DNA of 32,500 nt from Lingula anatina (Eukaryota > Brachiopoda > Lingulata > Lingulida > Lingulidae): positions 4,256-36,755 of the forward strand of contig NW_019773763.1 in assembly GCF_001039355.2 (NCBI RefSeq), read 5' to 3'. Positions 1 through 11,100 of the stretch are shown in pieces. The notes beneath the pieces were generated by a model. The model searched no databases. It was not told the DNA's origin and saw nothing but the letters and a program-made list of their open reading frames with translations. Made by a program: the position numbers and the translations under genes. How positions within the stretch are numbered: the stretch's first letter is position 1; each line of letters opens with the position of its first letter.

Positions 1-105
<105 letters not shown>

Positions 106-677
106 GCTCACACACTGAGCTATAAAGTGGCAATTCCACTCACGCCACTCCTATTTTTGCCAGCTGTTCTTCTGTTAGGTCAGGAAGGACTGAACCGGAT
201 ATTGCTTCAGCTGAAATGTACCAAAGTGAAAGTTACCGAATTGTTTAGTAAACTTTAAACATATGGCAAACAAACTTTGCAGTCTGAATATCAAATATTT
301 ATAATGCACAAAGTCATCTAAATGATGTTAGCACGCGATCTTTTATGACTGGGAAACAAAGTCTTTTACAGTTGTCTAGATATTAAATGAACCAAGTCAA
401 CTTAAAATGTGAACACGTGACATTGTATAATTGTACGTTAAAGCAATAATAACTCTTCCTTTCATATTCAAAATTCCGCAAGAAATACATTGTAAACAAC
501 GCATGGAAATATATTCTATTGTATTTTACCACTAAAACGGCTGTTATTGTAGTAAATCTAAAACCTGTGCTTGTCAATAGGGTTTTTCAATGCCTTTCTT
601 CCCAGTCGTCAAGGCATCCGTTGCTAATGACGTAAGGGTGTCACGCGGATTCTAGCTCGCGTTCATTCGAAATCAAA

Positions 678-842
678 ATGACTTCTGGCATGAAACGCGT
701 TGATGCAGACGCTGACATAAGTTGTGAGTTTTTGTACAGTGCGTCGGATAACGAAAAGCCCAGAATGGCACACATTGTGGATATAAATGCATTTTTAACA
801 AAAAGACAAATATATCTCATGAATCTTATATTATTGTTATAA
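678..842 (+). other. Orphan 54-codon open frame, coding status uncertain
   Basis: An ATG at 678 opens 54 codons ending in TAA at 840-842. The first part (MTSGMKRVDADADISCEFLY) has a balanced composition, and a CRE-like TGACGTAA lies near 630. I see no good splice donor inside it and do not recognise the protein. It sits between the left and right parts of a dispersed repeat (430-590 and 905-1085), so it may be an insertion, a decayed first exon or chance. Low confidence. Confidence 0.15.
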
Positions 843-904
843 AGTGTTGTTGTTGTCTGATTTTCCTGCGGTTTTAAGTAGGTCACCAGTGACTATGCAA
901 TGTC

Positions 905-1085
905 AGAGAGGGCTCCGTCAGTTAAAATCTCTTAAGAGATTTTAACAAAAAACCGTACATTTAGGAAAAAAACCCTGGATTAACTTTGAATGCAGGAATG
1001 GGGTCGTTGACCATTGGTAAGTACAGGAAAATTGCCGTTTCTTCCAGGAAAATCCAATTTTTGGCCAAAACGAAGAGTTATTATG
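905..1085 (+). repeat. Dispersed repeat, copy 1 (right part), with perfect 26-bp palindrome
   Basis: The palindrome at 921-946 has centre CTTAAG and arms starting GTTAAAATCT. It is followed by an A-rich stretch, a TTGAATG segment, ACCATTGGTAAGTA and a TTTTGGCCAAAAC segment, in the same order as copies near 2795-3085, 12120-12475 and 13500-13775. A left part matching the start of those copies lies at about 430-590, so this copy seems to be split by some 300 bp. Confidence 0.7.
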
Positions 1086-1164
1086 ACTTTAAACTTTTTC
1101 TGAGAAATTTTCATCTCTTCCTGTTTACTGCATTTTTAAAATTTCTTTTTGGTTTTTTTTTTTT

Positions 1165-1680
1165 GTGAGTTTCTATTTATTTCAATACTGGAAGTGAAAC
1201 TAAATTAAATTGCTTAATCTTGTAGACAGGGTTGGCAGTTTCCTTTCCAGACTTGTTATAGAATTCAGAGTGTTGGCCTTTAAGGTGGAAACTGGGGAAA
1301 CATATTTTTTTATAGTCTAGTTATGAAATTTTCACAATGAACAAAGCCATCTCCAAACATGTGTCCCTTTAAAATTGTAACCATCAAGTTTTTCCGAGAA
1401 TTGTTCAACTCTTAAATGATATGTTTAGTATATTTTTTATTTAGTAATTACTTCTTTTTTTTTTTGGTGAGTTTCCACTCATTTCCATGCTGAAAGTGAA
1501 ACTAAATTGTGTTGCTTAATCTAGAAGGCAGGGCTGGCAATTTCCTTTCCAGACTTGTAATCATATTCACTATTGATAACAAATTCAAAATAAGGCGAGT
1601 TTCCACTTATTTCCATGCTGAAAGTGAAACTAAATTGTGTTGTTTAATTTTGAAGGCATGATAAGCAATTTCCTTTCCAG
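1165..1680 (+). repeat. Three 86-bp repeat units with intron-like ends and an ISRE-like core
   Basis: Units at 1165-1250, 1467-1552 and 1595-1680 are each exactly 86 nt. They begin GTGAGTTT or GCGAGTTT and end TTTCCTTTCCAG, so they resemble small introns. Each holds a GAAGTGAAACT core; units 2 and 3 have GAAAGTGAAACT, which fits the IRF/ISRE consensus GAAANNGAAACT. A truncated fragment lies at about 1891-1940 and a fourth unit near 3429. Function is unknown; a transposon-derived repeat is the simplest reading. Confidence 0.75.
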
Positions 1681-2345
1681 ACAGATATCAAATTCACATC
1701 TGCTTTTAAACCATTTTATGTGTTTATCCTGATAATTATAAGTGGGATAATAAGTCTTGATATATATTACATGTATGTATAACACAAGTAGTTTAGAGGG
1801 CCTGCAAAATGTACTGAAACATTTTAGTGCTCAATAAATTATTATTATTATTATTATTCAACTCTTATCTGTTCAACTTGTATTATGATTGTTAACTCTG
1901 GAAGGCAATATTGACAATTTCCTTTTCAGACTTGTTATCTTATCAAGGCTTTTCCCAGACATCATTTGGATGGCCGCAGGCATCACCAGTGGCATGCATT
2001 TTCAAAGATGGCTGCAGGGCTTACAAATTTTTTGAAAAATGACGACTTGGCTTGTCGGATTAGCAGTTGATGTCCCACTAAATTTTTATAAAGTAATATA
2101 TGACATGCCCAGGTTGTACTATGCGTCCCAGTTGAATAATACTACTTTGTTTTAATCACAACCCAAAGCTTATAAAACACAATAAAACATTTCAATTAAC
2201 TTTTAAAAATAATACACCCCGAAAACAGAAGTGTCAAGAGTGGCCCACCTTCAGTATAAAACATCTATAGACATTAAACAAAGTTGGAGCAAACTTAATG
2301 CCAAATTATGGGAGGGGAAACCCTCTTGACCTGACAGCCCTGATA

Positions 2346-2545
2346 GATGGGAAGACAATTTTCATATCTTCAGCAAGAGATCGTTCATGATCCAAGCAAG
2401 ATGAAAAGGCAATTTTCATATTCAATCACGGGACTTCATTTGCAGAAGAGCATCAGTTGGGATTCTTCGCCGTCCGAGCGAGATAAGAAGCCAATTTTTA
2501 TATCTTTAGCGAGAGATTATTCACAATCCAAGCAAGAAAAAATCC
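2346..2545 (+). repeat. Three degenerate direct repeats of about 50 bp
   Basis: Related segments start at 2346, 2400 and 2482, each with a GAYRRRAAG-CAATTTTCATAT-like beginning. The first and third share a longer tail ending in ATCCAAGCAAG. The plus frame 2347-2625 is open through them, but the repetition and absence of a recognisable domain make a gene unlikely. The left end of a terminal-inverted-repeat element follows at 2564. Confidence 0.5.
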
Positions 2546-2563
2546 AGGGTGTATTTTTTAAAG

Positions 2564-2782
2564 CCCCCTTTACACTGGACGGCGTCCTTTCTGCGTCCAG
2601 CAGTCCTGTACCATTTGAGAGTTAAAAAATTATAATATTATACGTGTCGACAACTGGCCGATCATTGAGCATTCATTCTGATACAAAATTAATGCTCGTG
2701 CCTCCTTTTTAAGACCACAGCGATGCCAAATTTCATGGTCACAGAAAGGACGCAGAAAGGACGCCGTCCAGTGTAAAGGGGG
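2564..2782. mobile_element. MITE-like element with perfect 35-bp terminal inverted repeats
   Basis: The left arm (2564-2598) begins CCCCCTTTACACTGGACGGC, and the right arm (2748-2782) is its exact reverse complement over all 35 bases. The 219-bp element has no coding capacity. I could not identify a clear target-site duplication: the left flank is TTTTTAAAG and the right flank TATAAGTAA. The perfect arms suggest recent insertion or strong constraint. The superfamily cannot be assigned without a clear duplication. Confidence 0.85.
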
Positions 2783-2794
2783 TATAAGTAATTA

Positions 2795-3085
2795 AAAGAG
2801 ATAACAATTCTTCACATGACATTCATATTTCACAAAATATACACTGTAAACAACTCACAGAAATGTAAAAAATTCTCTTTTATCTCCAAAACAGTGGTTA
2901 TCTCAATTATTCTGGAATCTGTGCTTATCTACGGACCACACGACCTCTATACATGGCTACACATTATAATTATAATCTCTTAAGAGTTCAAAACAAAAAA
3001 CTCAAACTTTTTTGTGAAAAAAACTGGTGCTAAATTTGAATGTCAGAATGGATTCATTAACCACTGGTAAGTATGGGAAAATTGA
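2795..3085 (+). repeat. Dispersed repeat, copy 2
   Basis: It resembles the 12120-12475 copy in order: AGATAACAATTCTTC, TATTTCACA, AACTCACAGAAAT, CTGTGCTTATCT, a degraded palindrome core (AATCTCTTAAGAG, about 2974-2986), then GGATTCATTAACCACTGG and TAAGTATGGGAAAATTG. The palindrome is no longer perfect in this copy. Confidence 0.65.
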
Positions 3086-3428
3086 CAAATTAACAATGCA
3101 GATTTAAGTTATCTTTTTTTACACGTGCCCCGTAAATGCTATTTTTTCATTCAAGTCTTACTGGTTTTTGCATTTTTTGCACTAGAGTTTTGCTTATTTA
3201 TATTTATAGACATACCTTACTCATTCTGTAAGGCAATTACTTGCTTATAAATCTTTGCCCACTTGCATGTAATAGGTGAATCTCAACATGTCTAGTTTAT
3301 AAATTCAGAACACTGTCCTGCCTAATTAAATAATTTTAATTTGTGAAATTCAACGTTATTTAAAACTTTACAGCATAGGGTGCAAGTTTCCTGTTTACTG
3401 CATTTTTCAAATTCCTTTTTGCTTTTTC

Positions 3429-3530
3429 ATGAGTTCGTATTTTTTTCAATACCGAAAGTGAAACTAAATTGTGTTGCTTAACCTAGAAGGCAGGATTGAT
3501 AATTTCCTTACTTGTTATCAAATTCACTAT
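3429..3530 (+). repeat. Fourth copy of the 86-bp intron-like unit, 3' end lost
   Basis: It has the same order as the 1165-1680 units, including GAAAGTGAAACT at 3454-3465, but the TCCAG that ends the other units is deleted, so TTTCCTT runs directly into ACTTGTTATC. The preceding sequence (CCTGTTTACTGCATTTTT) matches DNA upstream of the first unit, so a longer block was copied. Confidence 0.7.
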
Positions 3531-3701
3531 CAATTAAAAAACAAGGCAGCAAAGCTGTCAAATGTACAGACAAAAAACAGAAAATAAAGATGCAAAATAG
3601 GTCATTTTGTCAATTTTGATGCAATAATAAATAATGCTTATAATAGCACTGTAAGTCAACACTGAAATTTAATCATGCACAACAGGTACCATGGTCAATA
3701 A

Positions 3702-3868
3702 CAGGAGCGAACCCAGAGATATTTTCTGACAGTATTCCAAAGTATCTATGTTGATCCATCCTCCATTTTTATGGTCTTCCAACAGAAAAAAATAGATACC
3801 AGTCAATATAAACTTAATAACCTGACCGTCTTCCGGACGACCCAGAAGATGGTCTCAATCCACCCCTT
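3702..3868. mobile_element. hAT-like MITE, diverged copy
   Basis: It matches 5465-5621 along its length (CAGAG-TATTTTCTGAC, TTGATCCATCCTC, CTTCCAACAGAAAAAAAT, CCAGAAGA). The ends CAGGAGCGAACCCAG and TCAATCCACCCCTT are degraded versions of the CAGGGGCGGAT-type ends in the other copy. No intact target-site duplication is visible. Confidence 0.55.
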
Positions 3869-4222
3869 CAGTAAGATTATAGTTTCAGGACCATGAGAGT
3901 TCAAATTCTCATGATGAAAGTCTCAATATTTGAAAAATGATGACAGTGCATNCCCCTTAAAATAAAATGAAATCTATGTGCTTGAAACTGTGCTATAAAT
4001 TTATGGCTGGATTGCTGGGAGGGGGTATGGAAGAGCCAATTAATCAGTTTTCCCAAAACATACATATGTAATGGGCATCTCAACTGGCAGTAAAATTAAT
4101 TGGCTTTTAACCAGTGAGGCACATGTAAAGGTGTGAGAGAAAGGAAAATATTCAAGAATTTTGCACTTAAGTGGAGAAATAACTCTCATCCTAACTTAAT
4201 CAAAATCTTTATGGCTCTAACA

Positions 4223-4226
4223 CAAA

Positions 4227-4257
<31 letters not shown>
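4223..4257. repeat. (AAAT)n microsatellite
   Basis: About nine tetranucleotide units. Confidence 0.95.
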
Positions 4258-4507
4258 GATTTGGCTACTAGTAATTGTTACTATAAAGTAACGTTTGTTC
4301 AAAAATTACAAACTGATACTATTTAGTTGTGACTAGAAAATCTGATGTTACTTAAAAAGTGTCTGCCGAAATAAATCGTTCTTATGATAATGTCATCACA
4401 ACTTATTGAAAAACACCGGTTGAAAAATGAGGCTTCAGACTTGACAGACTTGTGTCACTAGCACTTGTCAAGGTACTAGTATATTAAATTTTAAGTGTGG
4501 TAATTAC

Positions 4508-4670
4508 CTTTGAACAACGGTATAACTGCATCCAACTCATTCTGCGTGAGGAAATCACACACTTCTTCAACTCCCCACTTTTTGAAAGACATCGACATAG
4601 CTTTTGGCTTCTTTTCCCAAGCTTCTTCGCTGTCAGCGAAAGGTTCACTCTTTCGCTTGAGAGCTGCCAT
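4508..4670 (-). CDS. SAM-domain protein, first coding exon only (possibly SAMHD1-like)
   Basis: Reading down from ATG at 4670-4668 (GGTGGCATGG, purine at -3 and G at +4), 54 codons plus one base end at an AAAG|GTAATT donor (GT at 4507-4506). The product begins MAALKRKSEP, with a basic, possibly nuclear-localising start (LKRK, KKPK). Residues from about 33 (KKWGVEEVCDFLTQNELD) look like the first helices of a sterile alpha motif domain. A short basic leader, then SAM with W-x-x-x-x-VC-x-FL, recalls the start of SAMHD1, a dNTP triphosphohydrolase, but no HD domain is visible, so the name is only a suggestion. It is head-to-head with TRIP13, 436 bp between start codons. The rest of the gene is beyond the left edge or in exons I did not recognise. 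Confidence 0.6.
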
Positions 4671-5106
4671 GCCACCGGAAGGAGTCGCTAACTTGAGCAC
4701 GGCTAAAAAGGAGGGAAGATAGCTTTACAAAGACGCTATTCAAGTTCGTTTGTTAAAACGTCAAAACCGTGATAACAATCAGAGAAGCTTAATTTACTCA
4801 TTCAATATGACGGATGCTTCAAAATCGTCTAATAACAATTTGAATAGGCCAACCAGATAAAAACTGAAAGCTACACTGATTGTACGCAGACGAGTCCATT
4901 CAAAATCTCGCGAGACCATTATTATTGGAGATCACACATGGCGGACACTTTGAAAAGGAATCCAAAGCGAAAGAGATATTTTTAATTTTCTGTGTTATTA
5001 TTTTAACTATTTGCAGTTAAATCAAAAGATTCCAATAACACTTAGTGATACAGAAGAGGGAGAATTATCCTAACTTGCAACAACGGTTCAGGGGTTTTGT
5101 TTTATC
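4671..5106. promoter_or_regulatory. Bidirectional promoter between the SAM-domain gene and TRIP13
   Basis: The two divergent start codons are 436 bp apart. The interval contains the palindrome TCTCGCGAGA at 4906-4915, a known element of many animal housekeeping and bidirectional promoters, then CACATGGCGGAC at about 4935, whose ATGGCGG resembles a YY1 core near a start site. That ATG (4938-4940) opens a 15-codon upstream frame ending at 4985, which may lie in the TRIP13 leader. No TATA box is evident. Transcription start sites are inferred, not shown. Confidence 0.6.
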
Positions 5107-8100
5107 ATGGATCAAGTGTCTGATCTCGAAGACGCACTTCCCGATTCTCACACTATGCAGCTGGCCGTTCATGTTGATGTTTGTCAAAATTCGAGCAGGT
5201 AAAGAAATGATGTAATGGTCCTGGATGGAAAACAAAAATGTACATTTCAGGGAAGTCCAATAATTCATACCACTATATTCTGTTACTAAAGTTAAAATGT
5301 TGCACAGTTTTGGCACACATTGTACAGTGTTGTAGAGTTTTTGTTTTACATTTAACAGTAGCATAAATTAACAGTAACATACAGTTATTTACAAAGACAA
5401 GTACACATATCTTTACGAGAGCTAGCACAAAAACTTTCATGCTAAGTGCGCTAGATGGCAGAGAAGGGGCGGATCCAGAGCTATTTTCTGACCGTCTTCC
5501 AAATTATCTTTGTTGATCCATCCTCTATTTTTGACCATCTTCCAACAGAAAAAAATGAGATACTCATCAATGTAAACTTGAAAATCTGACCATCATCCAG
5601 AAGACGGCCTCAATCCGCCCCTGCCAGAGTGTGTTGGATGTAGATAACTAGCAGAATGCCCTGGCTCTGAGTTGGCCAATGGGTCCAGCCTGCATCATTT
5701 CTTTCCCTCTTTTCTCAACTGAACTTAACACCAAAAAGCCAACAGATTTACATCAATTTGCCGACATTTAAACTGTTATGGGCTGCCATCAACAAAATTT
5801 TTAGTGTCTGAAGTAATTTAAATCCTAATGCTGTGATGCTTTCATTTTCCTGCTTGAAAACAGTTTTAAAGTGCTGCTGGACAGAATTATGCTTCAAATG
5901 GAAGATGCCTTTGTTTAAAAATGGTACCCAGTAGATAAGTGCTTTTTAATGGCTCCTAGTCAGTAGGCTGGTTTAAAAATGATCAGACAGGTTAAAACCA
6001 AGTGTAGTTGAGCCCTAATTGTTTCTATGGTTGTCATGAATTGACATTTTTTCATTTCAGTGCTGTATCTGGTGTGATAATAAAAGATCATGTGAAAAAA
6101 TTACTCCAGCGACAAAGGGTTGCCTATCATGATTTAGTGTTTACAGAATTCGATGACCCATTCCTACAAGAACATGTCCACACTGTAGCAGTTTGTGATA
6201 TCCATTCAATGCAGAAGGAAAGAGAGGCAAGTACTGACCCATGCTCTTCCATTATATAGCTCTATTTATTCTCTCTCTTTTTTTTAGAATATTCCTCCAT
6301 AATCAGAAAATAACCAAGTCTCAAACTAAACACTGTTTTAAGGGGGGCGGGTATTTGAAAGGAAGGTTATTTGAAGAGAGGGAGGTTTGTGAAGGGGAGT
6401 ATTGACACCGCTACCCTTTCTTCAGTTTCTCAGTAAGAAAGATCTCAGAAAATTTCATAGCAAGCTAGTCTACCTTAAACAGCCACTCCACAGGATTTTC
6501 CTGCCAAAATGTATTTAAGAATTTTTTCCACATGTTTGAAAATCGTCCAGAGTAATGTTAATGTCCTGTAAAGCTTCTTATATTTCCCAATTTAGACTCT
6601 TAAAGACAATAAAACCCTTTAGACAAAAGTTAATCTGACTAACAGATCCACGGATCAAATATGACTGACCTACTTGAAAGCTAACAGCGCAATCCCTACG
6701 GGGAATCTATTCAGTGTCTATTAGGGGATTATGTAATAAGCTTTCAAGTGGGTTAGCCATATTTGATCCACAGATTTGTTAGTCTGCAGATCACCTTGTT
6801 CTGAATGCGACCTATGGCACAGACTGAGACACACAGACAGGCAGACAGGTACTGGATCAGAGAGGAAATAGGTCAGACAGAGGGAAACACTGGAATGTGC
6901 ACAAATGGCAGTCTTTATATTTATGGACTTGGTACTGCTAAGTTTTCTTATAAGTAATATCTTCTTTTTTTCTCTCTTTGCCTCCTAGCCAATAGACCTG
7001 TATTCGGCTTTCTTCCTCATACATGTGTACCAGCTCAATGAAGACGGGCCTGCATCAGAAGAGTTGGATGAGGAAGATCTGGCAGCTGCCAGCCACTGGC
7101 TTTTACCAACCAGAGACTTTGATGGGTTATGGGATAGCTTGGTCTTTGATTCAGATATAAAAAATCAAGTAGGTGTTTAATATAGGATGGAATATATCTT
7201 GGTCCCTCTAGAGCTTCCAAAACTTTTTTTTTTTGTGAAAGACGACTATAATTTAATGAGATAATAACTATAGGGTTATATGGCTTAACATAATCTTCTA
7301 AGATTGAAAGACACTTTGTATCATAAAAATTATTGTCTCTCTGTTTTCATTTGATATTCATTTCATGTTGTGTATTATATTTCTAGCTGTTACAGTATGC
7401 TTCAACAACTCTCCTTTTCTCAGACAGAAAAGTAGACAGTAATATTATATCTTGGAACAGAGTGGTACTCTTACATGGTAAGCTGTGTTATAGGGCTCAT
7501 TTGGCACTGAGATTTTCCCCTTGTAAAATTAATTATTGGCTTGTTCATTTTGTTATTTGGTATTAATCACATTATATTTGAAGAACTAAAACAAGTGAAC
7601 AATGTCAGATTGGAAGTAAGATGAATATTTCTTTAAGTGGGATTAGTGTAACATATAATTTACAATTTTAGCAAAAGCCTATTGTAGTGTACTTAAAATC
7701 TCAACTTGAGCAGATTTAATTTGGAATTCTAAATGTTAGAGTAATTACTCATTACAATTAATGCTAACAGCGTGGATTTATTTTGCCCTTAATAATTTTA
7801 TTAACAAAATCTCAAAATCTTGATTCCAATGCTTTGAAAAGTTGTTTAGCTTTCTTTTTGTGAGTGCCTGAAAATGACAAAACATGAAAATGTGAAATAT
7901 TAAAAAAGACAAGATTTACTTGAAAGTGAATACAGTATTCATATTTCTGGCACAAATTTTTTCCAGTACATTCCTCTCCATTTTCATTCTAGGTCCACCT
8001 GGCACAGGGAAGACATCTTTATGTAAGGCATTGGCCCAGAAACTGGCAATTCGATTATCTGATAGGTACAGCTATGGTCAGCTTATAGAGATAAATAGCC

Positions 8101-11100
8101 ATAGTCTATTTTCAAAGTGGTTCTCTGAGGTAAGTTATATCCACAAGGATATATGTAATTATTTCCATGATCAAAGTATTTTTCTTATTTTTAAAAAATT
8201 CTTCTTGTCAAACTTTGTCTCCACTTTGTTTTGTGGTGATTTTAGCTCAGCTGGTTTGAGATGCGTTGTAATTGTAGTATAGTTTTTATCATGCAGTGTG
8301 AAAGAACAGTGTTTGGCAGGAAAATGATATTGTAGAATGTGTGCATTTAGATTGTCTCACCCTGTATGCGATGTCATTGAAGAAATCAAGTCTGCCAAAG
8401 CCACAGTGGAGAGCAAACATTAATGATATTTATTTGGTTCTGATGTTAATTGCTTGAGGATGATGAAAAGGGTGTAATATTTTTTACAATTTATTATTTT
8501 CAGAGTGGTAAGTTGGTGATGAAGATGTTCCAGAAGATCCAGGAATTGATAGATGATCCTGAGGCATTGGTCTGTGTGCTCATAGACGAGGTGCGTAACA
8601 AGCATTCTTACTTCTTTTCTGTATCACAGATGAAATGTAGAGAGGAAAAGAACCATTTATGGTACATTTTGCAAACATGCAAGTCACACTTGAGTGGGAT
8701 TCCACCACGTATGTGTATCTTTTCTTTTTTTTTTCAATGTTGAGTGTATCACATTCACCTAGCTAACTCGTGGTTATTCATTATTCTTCTGGAACACTGA
8801 ATACATGAATACATTTTCTGTATCCTGTATTAAAATATTATTAACTTGAAAGATTTGCAGGAACATTTATCCATTTTTAGCACCCTTTTAATCCAGTTAA
8901 TGAATAAAGATTTCTGTCAGTTGTGCTGTAATTTATTTGTTTAGAAATTCTTCTGTGGCATGCCTGATTAGTGCTGTTTAATCAGCTTATGTTGAATATG
9001 TTAATGCTTGTTCAAGTCTCAACTGATGTGACTGTAAAAATAGTAGTCTTCAGTGGACTTATTTATTCTGTGTATTAACAGTTCTTCTATCCCCCCCCCC
9101 CAAGAAAAAAAAAGAACTGAAATGAGAATTTTTCAATTCCTGTATCCAACTTATCACTAGTAAAATTACTCCCAGCTTCTAGATTAGATTTCCACTCCTT
9201 TCAAAAAAATAAAAGGTGTCCTGTTGTCACCCCACCCTATCCTCCACACTTAAGCAGCATCCTGTCTCTGCCAGTGTATTTTTCTTTGTGACCAGGTGGA
9301 AAGTCTGACTGCTGCCAGGAAAGCCTCCATGTCTGGAAATGAGCCTTCCGATGCCATACGGGTTGTCAATGCACTACTTACACAAATAGATCAAATAAAA
9401 AGGTGAGACCTAAGAACATGTTCACACCATACTTTGCACTTACAATTAAATACATGAGATCTCTTTGAGTAAATCGCGAAAATTCATTTCGGTTGAATGT
9501 GAAGATTATGATATTTTAAGTCTTTGTGAGTTGTAAACACTTTTTCTCTTGCAACCCTTTCCAGAAACTATATTGTGTACTAGCATTTTTTTTTTTACTG
9601 CTTTGTGTTTGTATATTTCACAGCTTGTTTTACTGGTAACTCTTCCAGGAATCCTAATGTGATCATCTTGACCACATCCAATGTGACAGGAGCCATTGAC
9701 TTGGCCTTTGTTGACAGGGCTGACATAAAGCAGTACATAGGACCTCCGTCCCCAGCCGCTATCTATAACATCTACCAGTCTTGTCTCAACGAACTTATGA
9801 GGGTAGGCTTATCAAGGAACAGCTAGGTGTCCCAGGGCCTGTTTCAGACAAGAAATTTAGGCTGTAAATTAGGCCTAACTCTAAGACTCAAAGTTTAGTC
9901 TACTTTGATCTAGGATAAATCAGTTGTAGTCCCATAAATGAAATATTGTGCATGTTTAAAAAAAAATTAGTAAATTTGACTACTTTTGATTTATCTTGAA
10001 CTGAAGCAGAACAAATTGAAGTTCTTTTGTGAAACAGGCTTGAGGGACATGTTACCAAAACAGTAGTATATGTGTATGTGTGTGTGTGTGTGTGTGTTTT
10101 TGAGCTTAACTTAGACTTCAAATTTGCAAATTTGATCCAAGAGCATTTTCCCAACAGGTTGCTCACAATAAATGAAGTTGACAATTTTTAATGAGCTTTT
10201 GTCATAAACTATAGTAAAAATAATTGTTTGGACAATCACAGTTTGCTAGATCCCAGATTTAATTACACAGAACTGATGTGAACAAAAATACAACACGGGA
10301 GAACATCATGAGCACTACTGTTGTGCCTATGTAACACACCTTAGAGAAAAAATATACTTTCCACAACTTAAATTGTGAGCAAGTCTAGATTAGATTTAGA
10401 AAAACATGTCATTGAGAAAGGAAAAGAAAAAAGTTAATGGCTTTAATTTTCATGAGTATTTTTCTCTCATGTTTCTTCCAGTCAGGTATCATAAGCCCTC
10501 CTCAACAGCTGATTGACATGAGAGCTCTGGAGGTGATGAGGTTTTCAGAAAACAATGCTACTAAGCTGAGTTTACGGCTGCGGCAAATTGCAATGTGAGT
10601 CTCTCTGTCTCTCTCTTTCTCTCTCATAGCATTGCTTTTTACTTGGAAAATAAATTATTGGTCTGCAATTTTTTCATTACTGCCAGTCCAAATGTCTAGT
10701 ATTTGCAATTTTGTCTGTGCAGGCTTTTTTTTTTTTTTTTTTGCCACAGATTGTTTTATGTCATAGTCATTAATTTTTTTCAGAAAAAGTGAAGGATTGA
10801 GTGGCAGAACACTCAGGAAAATTCCATTTTTGTCTCACGCCATGTATTTACAGGTATATTATTCTGATAAGAAGAAACACATTTACAGCTATGGGTAACT
10901 TGATGGTGGGAGCTTTATCACATAAACCCTGATAGATGATAAATCACTGATGTAAAATATTTAATAAAAGAAGTTAGTGCACACCAGACCTAGATACTTA
11001 ACAACAGCTAAGCCTCATATTTTTTAAGGACATTGACATTAATTTGGCTTATATTCCAGCGACCAGCAACTACTCTAGAAGAATACCTTGGGGCATTATC

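Noticed and set aside
1165-1680. CRISPR array
   Set aside because: The repeats are 86 bp, unequally spaced (302 and 128 bp) and in animal DNA.
7920-8282. 120-codon frame taken as a gene
   Set aside because: Only 7993-8129 is coding, as TRIP13 exon 5; the remainder is intron read through.
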